From: Kitasatospora sp. NBC_01250
Lineage (GTDB): Bacteria; Actinomycetota; Actinomycetes; Streptomycetales; Streptomycetaceae
Direction of reading: 5' to 3'
Assembly (NCBI RefSeq): GCF_036226465.1
Contig: NZ_CP108476.1
Span: forward strand, 1,364,001-1,428,000
DNA length: 64,000 nucleotides
How positions within the stretch are numbered: the first letter of the stretch is position 1; every line of letters starts with the position of its first letter. The notes beneath the pieces are model-generated. The model did no database searches, had not been told where the DNA came from, and worked only from the letters and a program-made list of their open reading frames with translations. Of this stretch, positions 57,584 to 64,000 are shown in pieces. A program made the position numbers and the translations under genes.

Positions 57584-58627
57584 CTAGAGGTTGTCGCCCG
57601 GTGCCTGAGCCCCTCGCGTATCGGAGTCGGTGAGGGGTTCCAGCTCTCCGAGCGTGTCGAGACGGTAGAGCAGGACGAGGGCCGGCCCGACCACCACGAC
57701 CGCGATCACCGTGACGATCGCCAACCAGCGCAACGTGTGGGCGGCTCCAGCGGCCTGTGCCACCGTCAACGAGGTGGGCAGCAGGTACGGGCGCTGGGCG
57801 AGGCCCCAGGCGCCCACGGTCAGGGCGACGCCGGCCACCGAGGTGCAGCGGCACCAGCGGTACTCCCGCCGCGCGAGCAGCAGCGCGGTGAGGGCGGCGG
57901 CGAGGGCAGCGAGGATCACGAGCGCCAACCCGGCCCCATGGGTGAGGCCGTGCCGGACGTAGGCGGCGTCGTGGTGGGTGACGGGGATGCCGATGACCGC
58001 CAGCACCACGATGACTCCGAGGCTGCAGAGCGCTCGGAGCCGGAAGTACCGGACCAGGTCCTCGGCTCCGAAGCGGCGCGCGTCCGCGGTGAGGAAGACG
58101 GCGCCGAGGTACGCGGTGGCCGCGACAGTGAGCAGCCCGGCAACGATGGAGGTGGGATTGGCCCAGGCGTCGGAGGAGGCCGTGGTCCCGGGCGCGACCC
58201 GGCCGGCGGCGATGCCGCCGATGACCACGCCGAAGAAGAAGGGGGTGAGCAGTGAGGAGACCGCGAAGACCGCGCCGTAGATCCGCCGTCCGGCCAGGCG
58301 CCGGGTCGGCTTGCGCAGGGCGAAGCCTGCGCCGCGCAGGACCAGGCCGATGGCGGCCAGGGCCAGTGGCAGCCACATGGCGTCGAAAACGGCCTGGAAC
58401 ATCGTGGGGAAGCCGGTCCACATGATGATGAAGACGAAGATCAGCCAGACGTTGTTGGCCTCCCAGACGGGTGCCATGGCATGGTCGATCAGCCAGCGGG
58501 GGCGCTCGCCGCGCTCGGCTCCCCCGGACAGCAGGTCCCAGAAGCCGGCGCCGTAGTCGGTGCCCCCGGCGCAGGCGTAGGCGGCGATTGCCAGCACCAG
58601 CACCCAGGAGATCGCGTCGGCCATCAT
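57584..58627 (-). CDS. cydB: Cytochrome bd oxidase subunit II (347 aa)
   Basis: Membrane subunit of the quinol-oxidising terminal oxidase. MADAISWVLVLAIAAYACAGG, then DHAMAPVWEANNVWLIFVFI, RGAGFALRKPTRR, and about eight helices match CydB. Start ATG at 58627 overlaps the cydA stop (ATGA). With CydA it forms the high-affinity oxygen-reducing bd oxidase. No cydCD assembly genes are in the window, and an NDH-2 fragment lies behind cydA. Confidence 0.95.
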   Translation of the reverse strand: MMADAISWVLVLAIAAYACAGGTDYGAGFWDLLSGGAERGERPRWLIDHAMAPVWEANNVWLIFVFIIMWTGFPTMFQAVFDAMWLPLALAAIGLVLRGAGFALRKPTRRLAGRRIYGAVFAVSSLLTPFFFGVVIGGIAAGRVAPGTTASSDAWANPTSIVAGLLTVAATAYLGAVFLTADARRFGAEDLVRYFRLRALCSLGVIVVLAVIGIPVTHHDAAYVRHGLTHGAGLALVILAALAAALTALLLARREYRWCRCTSVAGVALTVGAWGLAQRPYLLPTSLTVAQAAGAAHTLRWLAIVTVIAVVVVGPALVLLYRLDTLGELEPLTDSDTRGAQAPGDNL

Positions 58628-60105
58628 GACGTGCCACCAGGTGGCCGCGGCGTGCCGGGATCCGGCGCGGCTCCGGTGGTTGCCGCGGTCGCTTCCCTTG
58701 GGCCGTACGGAGTGCCGGCCTCCGGACCGATCGCGCCGGCCCGCCCGGCCGGGCTCTCGTCGGCGATCCGCCAGCGGGTGCGCATCTTCAGCAGCACGGC
58801 GAGGAAGGCGCCGAAAATGAGCACGTACACGGCCACCACGATGCCGAACATCGTCCACAGTGAACTCGCGCGGGTGGCGGTGACCGCGTCGGAGACCCGC
58901 ATGTTGAAGTAGACGATCCAGGGTTGGCGGCCGACCTCGGTGGTGATCCAGCCGCACTCCACGGTCAGCAGACTGGCGGCCCCGGCGACGGCGGCGCAGC
59001 GGAAGAACCACCGGGACCGGGGGAGGTCACGGCGGCGCCACCAGCACCACGCGTACCAGAGGGCGAGCAGGATCAGCAGGCTGCCGATGGTGGCCATGAT
59101 GTCGAAGGTCCAGTGGACGATGGTCGCCTGGGTGGCGGTGGGGCGGTCGTCGGCGGCCACCGAGGTCAGGCCGGTGACCTGGGTGCTGGGCTTGAATCCG
59201 GCCAGGATCGAGTCGAGTTGGGGGATCTTGATGCCGCCGGAGATCGTTCCGTCCTCGTTGAGGCGCCCGAACAGGTACTCCGGCACGTGGGTGTCGGTGT
59301 TCCAGACCATCTCGGCGGCGGCGAACTTGACCGGCTGTTTGTGGAAGACCTGCCGGGCGAGGTTGTCGCCCAGGAAGAACTGGACGGGGGTGAGGATCGC
59401 GGCGACGGTGAACGGCACGGTGAAGCCGAGCCTGTGGTAACGGTCGCGGCGTCCGCGCAGCCAGCCGACCGCGTAGACCCCGGCGACCACGTAGCCGGCG
59501 GTCAGGAACATCGCCACCGCGAAGTGCCAGTACTCCGGACCGAAGATCGGCGTGAAGATCGCCTGCCGCACGGTGACGTCGACCGGATTGCCCTGGGCGT
59601 CGAGGGTGAAGCCCTGCGGGGTGTTCATCCAGGAGTTCGCCGCGATGATGCCGAACGCTCCCAGCAGCGCGGCCAGCGGCAGCGGCGCGCCGAGCCAGAA
59701 GTGCGTCCAGGGCCTGAGCCTGCGCCAGCCGTACAGGTAGATCGCGATGAGGACGGCCTCAAGGAAGAACGCCCAGGCCTCGACGCCGAATCCGAGACCG
59801 AACACGTCCCCCCAGCGGCCCATCATCCTCGGCCACAGCAGCCCGAACTCGAAGGAGAGGACGGTGCCGGTGACGATCCCGATGGCGAACTGCACAGCCA
59901 TCACCGCCGACCAGCGCCGGGCCAGCTTCAGGGCCACGGCATCGCCCTTGCGCAGCCCGCGGTAGTGCATCAGGAGCGTGATCAAGGGCAGCGCGACACC
60001 GAACGGGACCAGGAGGATGTGGGAGCCCAGGGTGAAGGCCATCAGCTCGCGCGCGGGCAGCATCTGGGGCGGGGTGCTCGCGAGAAGAAGCGTGGTGCTG
60101 TGCAT
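58624..60105 (-). CDS. cydA: Cytochrome bd oxidase subunit I (493 aa)
   Basis: Carries haems b558, b595 and d. FTLGSHILLVPFGVALPLIT contains the haem-ligand His; FGVEAWAFFLEAVLIAIYLYGW has the conserved Glu; SWMNTPQGF opens the periplasmic side; the Q-loop follows VWNTDTHVPEYL; and VECGWITTEVGRQPWIVY is the GRQPW signature with its Met-Arg region. The short Q-loop is typical of actinobacterial and firmicute CydA. The C-terminal 40 residues are a polar extension. Confidence 0.96.
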   Translation of the reverse strand: MHSTTLLLASTPPQMLPARELMAFTLGSHILLVPFGVALPLITLLMHYRGLRKGDAVALKLARRWSAVMAVQFAIGIVTGTVLSFEFGLLWPRMMGRWGDVFGLGFGVEAWAFFLEAVLIAIYLYGWRRLRPWTHFWLGAPLPLAALLGAFGIIAANSWMNTPQGFTLDAQGNPVDVTVRQAIFTPIFGPEYWHFAVAMFLTAGYVVAGVYAVGWLRGRRDRYHRLGFTVPFTVAAILTPVQFFLGDNLARQVFHKQPVKFAAAEMVWNTDTHVPEYLFGRLNEDGTISGGIKIPQLDSILAGFKPSTQVTGLTSVAADDRPTATQATIVHWTFDIMATIGSLLILLALWYAWCWWRRRDLPRSRWFFRCAAVAGAASLLTVECGWITTEVGRQPWIVYFNMRVSDAVTATRASSLWTMFGIVVAVYVLIFGAFLAVLLKMRTRWRIADESPAGRAGAIGPEAGTPYGPREATAATTGAAPDPGTPRPPGGTS

Positions 60106-60300
60106 GTGTGCCTCGATGGCTCGAGCCGGGTGGCGCTGGGTCAGTGAGCGGGCCGGGCGGGGTCGGTCGGAGCGCAGGTTCCGGCGCAGGTGCCGCGCGC
60201 TCGCGGCGCGCCCCGGAGGCGGACACGATCGACCGGGTGAGCAGCGCTCCGAGCCTGCTGCGGAAGCCGGTGAACCGCTCCCGGGCGTCCGTGGCCGACT

Positions 60301-60456
60301 CTAGGCGCACTGGTACAGCAGCGGCTGGAAGAGGTGGGCGCAGCGGTCGGCAAGGGTCACGGCGACGGGCGACCGGCGCAGCGCCCGCGCGGCGAACAAC
60401 CCGGCGACTCCCCCGCCGAGGGCCGTCACTCGGCGGGGCGTGATGTGGTCCTCCAT
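60301..60456 (-). pseudogene. N-terminal fragment of NDH-2 (type II NADH dehydrogenase)
   Basis: MEDHITPRRVTALGGGVAGLF continuing as AARALRRSPVAVTLADRCAHLFQPLLYQCA then stop. Intact NDH-2 proteins begin with the same FAD loop (GGGFAGLFAARAL) and HLFQPLLYQ, then continue about 350 residues. Here the frame ends after 51 codons, right where the family goes on with ATG. It abuts cydAB, an NDH-2-quinol-bd chain partner, suggesting that a compact respiratory module was partly deleted. The fragment is 7 bases from the SDR gene. Confidence 0.85.
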
Positions 60457-60463
60457 CGAGGTG

Positions 60464-61303
60464 TCAGCCGCCGGTGGCGAAGCCGGGGAAGAGCGTCATT
60501 CCGCCGTCCACGTAGAGCGTCGTGCCCACCACGTAGTCGAGCAGGTCGGAGGCGACTGCCACGACGGCGTTGGCGATGTCCTCCGGGTCGCCGACGCGGC
60601 TGTAGGGGATCAGCCGCAGGAGGTCGGCCTCGGCCTCGGGGGTGTCCCAGGCGTCCTTGTTGATCGGGGTGCGGATGGCGCCGGGGGCGACGGCGTTCAC
60701 CCGGATCTTCCTGGGCGCCAGCTCTTGGGCGAGCGTCTGCATCATCATGCCGACGCCGCCCTTGGAGGAGGCGTAGTTCACGTGCCCCGACCAGGGAATG
60801 ATCTGGTGGACCGAGCTCATGCAGATGATCTTCCCGGCAGCGCGGGACACCTCCGGGACGACACCACGCCGCAGGAACTCCTTGGCCGCCGCCCGGGCGC
60901 AGAGGAACTGGCCGGTGAGGTTGACGTCGATGACCTTGTGCCACTGGGCGAGTGTCATCTCCGTGACGGGAGCGTCCCGCTGCAGGCCCGCGTTGGCGAC
61001 CATGATGTCGATGGTGCCGAGCTCGTCCACCATGCGCGAGACCATCTGGACGACCTGCTCCTCGTCGGACACGTCGGCCTCGTGCGCGTAGGAACGGACC
61101 CCGAAGGCCTCGATCTCCGTGACCACCTTCTCGGCTTCGTCCGCGCCGACGACATAGTTGACGACGACGTCCGCGCCGGCCCGGCCGAGCGCGATCGCCG
61201 TCGCCTTGCCGATGCCGGAGTTGGCACCGGTCACCAGCGCCTTCTGCCCGGCCAGGAGCTGTGAGTGGATCACCCCGCGATTCCCACCGGCACTGCCTGC
61301 CAC
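60464..61303 (-). CDS. Short-chain dehydrogenase/reductase, glucose-1-dehydrogenase-like (279 aa)
   Basis: NAD(P)-dependent SDR: cofactor motif ALVTGANSGIGKATAIAL, VANAGLQRDAPV, catalytic SSVHQIIPWSGHVNYASSKGG (Ser, Tyr, Lys) and NAVAPGAIRTPINKDAW. The sequence resembles the glucose 1-dehydrogenase and 3-oxoacyl reductase group. The N-terminal 25 residues before the cofactor motif are an extension. GTG at 61303 behind AAGGAGA gives a strong start. The NDH-2 fragment follows after 7 bases. Confidence 0.9.
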   Translation of the reverse strand: MAGSAGGNRGVIHSQLLAGQKALVTGANSGIGKATAIALGRAGADVVVNYVVGADEAEKVVTEIEAFGVRSYAHEADVSDEEQVVQMVSRMVDELGTIDIMVANAGLQRDAPVTEMTLAQWHKVIDVNLTGQFLCARAAAKEFLRRGVVPEVSRAAGKIICMSSVHQIIPWSGHVNYASSKGGVGMMMQTLAQELAPRKIRVNAVAPGAIRTPINKDAWDTPEAEADLLRLIPYSRVGDPEDIANAVVAVASDLLDYVVGTTLYVDGGMTLFPGFATGG

Positions 61304-61608
61304 GACTTCTCCTTTCGGATCTGTGGGCGGCCCGGCGGTCAGTGGCGGACTGCCCGCCTCCTGTGCCCATGCTCTGTCCAGGCTCCACACCCTCTCGGCG
61401 AGGGAAGCACCACCAGGCACGACAAGCCCGAAGCGCCGCGCTGTGCTCACCCGTTCGATAGTGGGCGCCACGCAATCGGGCTACCGGACGCCGCACGGTC
61501 CGGAGGTATCGGGTACCTCGTCTTCAGCGGACTCGGCGCCTGGACCGGGGTCGGGGCGGGCACGCCGGCGATTCCCAGCCTTCCCGCGTGGATGCCCGTA
61601 AGACGCTG
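61304..61608. other. Intergenic region between SDR and Rieske oxygenase genes
   Basis: About 305 bases without a convincing gene. A hairpin CCGGAC...GTCCGG near 61480-61505 and an AT-containing stretch around 61455-61480 are the only structure I see. It holds the SDR promoter and the 3' end region of the oxygenase transcript. Confidence 0.5.
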
Positions 61609-62730
61609 TCAGCCGCGGAGCCGGTCACGGACCCAGGCGTGGAACGCGCCGATGTGGTGCTCGCTCGGCACCAGCACACCGCCGGTCCGGTAGGCGCGCG
61701 AGTCCATGGCGGGCTGGCAGCGCTCGCACGCCTCGAAGTCCTGGAGGTTGACCCGGTGGAACAGCTCCACCGAGCGGGAGACGTCGCGGCCCGCCTCGAC
61801 GACGTCCTTGAGGAAGAGCCAGTCGCACTCCACGACGGTGCGGTCGGCGGCGAGCGGGAACATCCGGTGCACGATGACATGGTCGGGCACCAGGTTGACG
61901 AACACCTGCGGCTTGACCGTGATCGCGTAGTACCTGCGGTCCTGGTCCTCGGAGACGGTCGGGATCCGGTCCACGCCCGCGCTGCCGTCGACGGTGAAAC
62001 CCTCGGCGTCGTCGGCGAACTCGGCGCCGTGGCCCACGTAGTACTGCGCCGCGTAGCCTCCGGCGAACTCGGGTAGCACATCGGTCAGTTCGGGGTGGAT
62101 GGTGGCACAGTGGTAGCACTCCATGAAGTTCTCGACGATCAGCTTCCAGTTGGCTCCCACCTCGTAGCGGATCCGGCGGCCGACCGCGAGCTCCTCGGTC
62201 CGGTAGCGCTCGATCGCCTCGGGATCGCCCAGGCGCTGCGTCGCGGCGCCGATCACGTCGGCCTCGAAGGACGGCGGCTCGTCGGCCAGGCAGACCCACA
62301 CATAGCCGAGCCACTCGCGCACGTGCACCGGGACCAGGCCGTAGGTGGTGCGGTCGACGTCCGGCATGCTGGTGAGGTTGGGCGCGGCGACGAGCTTGCC
62401 GTCCAGGCCGTAGGTCCAGGCATGGTAGGGACATTGGAAGTTCCGCTTGACCTCGCCCTGCTCCTCGGTGCAGAGCCGCGCGCCGCGGTGGCGGCAGATG
62501 TTGAGGAAGGCCCTGACGCTGTCGTCCCGGGACCGGGTGACCAGCACGCTCTCCCGGCCGACCTGCACGGTCCGGAAGCTGCCCGGCTTGTCCAGGTCAC
62601 TCGCGCGCACGGCGCAGAACCACATCGGCTCGAATATCTTCTCCTGCTCCAGCGCGAAGGTCTGCGGGTCGGTGTAGGAGGAGCCCGGGAGAGTGCGGAT
62701 CAGGCTCGGCGGGAGCTCGCTCGCGGTCAC
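61609..62730 (-). CDS. Rieske non-haem iron oxygenase, betaine-demethylase-like (373 aa)
   Basis: Alpha subunit of a ring-hydroxylating-type oxygenase. The Rieske cluster is CRHRGARL...QCPYHAWTYG, and the mononuclear iron site is NFMECYHCATIHPEL (His-Cys-x4-His) with a later acidic residue. YYVGHGAEFADDAEGFTVDG and HRVNLQDFEACERCQ are typical of the glycine-betaine or stachydrine monooxygenase group. GTG at 62730. The next gene in the same direction is a DMGDH/sarcosine-dehydrogenase-like protein, which fits stepwise N-demethylation. Confidence 0.9.
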   Translation of the reverse strand: MTASELPPSLIRTLPGSSYTDPQTFALEQEKIFEPMWFCAVRASDLDKPGSFRTVQVGRESVLVTRSRDDSVRAFLNICRHRGARLCTEEQGEVKRNFQCPYHAWTYGLDGKLVAAPNLTSMPDVDRTTYGLVPVHVREWLGYVWVCLADEPPSFEADVIGAATQRLGDPEAIERYRTEELAVGRRIRYEVGANWKLIVENFMECYHCATIHPELTDVLPEFAGGYAAQYYVGHGAEFADDAEGFTVDGSAGVDRIPTVSEDQDRRYYAITVKPQVFVNLVPDHVIVHRMFPLAADRTVVECDWLFLKDVVEAGRDVSRSVELFHRVNLQDFEACERCQPAMDSRAYRTGGVLVPSEHHIGAFHAWVRDRLRG

Positions 62731-62807
62731 GGCGGTAGGCCTTTCGTCGGAGGAAGGCACGGCTGGAGATGGATCCGGATGACGGCCCCGGTCCGCCCGA
62801 CACCTGT

Positions 62808-64000
<1,193 letters not shown>

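Overview
The window is 64 kb of very GC-rich actinomycete chromosome. Codon third positions are almost all G or C, GTG and TTG starts are common, and there is a rodlin-like surface protein. A DasR-like operator, a c-di-AMP (ydaO-type) leader in front of a LysM cell-wall hydrolase, and typical streptomycete families (DUF574 methyltransferase, DUF6191, DUF3626, F420/PPOX flavoprotein, HTH-STAND-WD40 giant protein) point the same way. I infer a Streptomyces or Kitasatospora relative. I see no rRNA, tRNA, CRISPR array, integrase or intact insertion sequence.

Layout. 1-6.4 kb: a B-type DyP peroxidase (cut by the left edge) overlapping gnd, then a PadR-controlled FtsX-type ABC exporter with a perfect operator and a likely leaderless start. 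6.8-11.5 kb: mostly small, single genes (methyltransferase, DUF427, DUF1275, SGNH hydrolase, tiny membrane proteins) and a FabR/DesT-like TetR regulator with a double operator. 11.6-16.9 kb: a rodlin-like protein, then a two-gene exopolysaccharide locus behind a DasR-like site. It has a membrane GT2 synthase and a three-domain protein that fuses a membrane acyltransferase, an SGNH domain and a GH16 glycanase. 16.9-24.7 kb: lpdA, epoxide hydrolase, PdxH-like oxidase with a coupled RluA synthase, PfkB kinase, DUF574 methyltransferase, serine hydrolase. 24.7-34 kb: c-di-AMP riboswitch plus LysM/transglycosylase, a 16-bp tandem repeat array, MarR, a 1,423-residue HTH-STAND-membrane-WD40 protein, secreted NlpC/P60 and its small secreted partner, a serine-hydrolase relic, ogt. 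34-38 kb: small oxidoreductases and a DMT transporter. 38.5-43.3 kb: a tight operon for reductive pyrimidine (or hydantoin) breakdown: beta-ureidopropionase, class III aminotransferase, dihydropyrimidinase, and a luciferase-like flavin/F420 enzyme. 43.4-51.9 kb: serine hydrolase, DUF3626, DUF6191, a lipoprotein next to a dense GGGAAAC repeat cluster, a thiamine-binding protein, an amidohydrolase with a 16-bp palindrome upstream, two GNATs and an MFS transporter.

52-60.5 kb looks like a decay zone. Clear fragments of a GH1 beta-glucosidase, a cation/proton antiporter, a cyclase-family enzyme and an NDH-2 dehydrogenase lie between intact genes for aldose epimerase, gluconokinase, GH15 glucan/trehalose hydrolase and cydAB. 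60.4-64 kb: an SDR, then a Rieske oxygenase and a DMGDH/sarcosine-dehydrogenase-like protein (cut by the right edge). These two probably demethylate a betaine.

How the parts connect: gnd, gluconokinase and aldose epimerase feed the oxidative pentose phosphate route. The exopolysaccharide locus, rodlin-like protein, LysM hydrolase and NlpC/P60 protein all act on the hyphal surface. The pyrimidine and betaine modules supply nitrogen and one-carbon units. All names come from reading motifs and remembered family features; no database search was possible.
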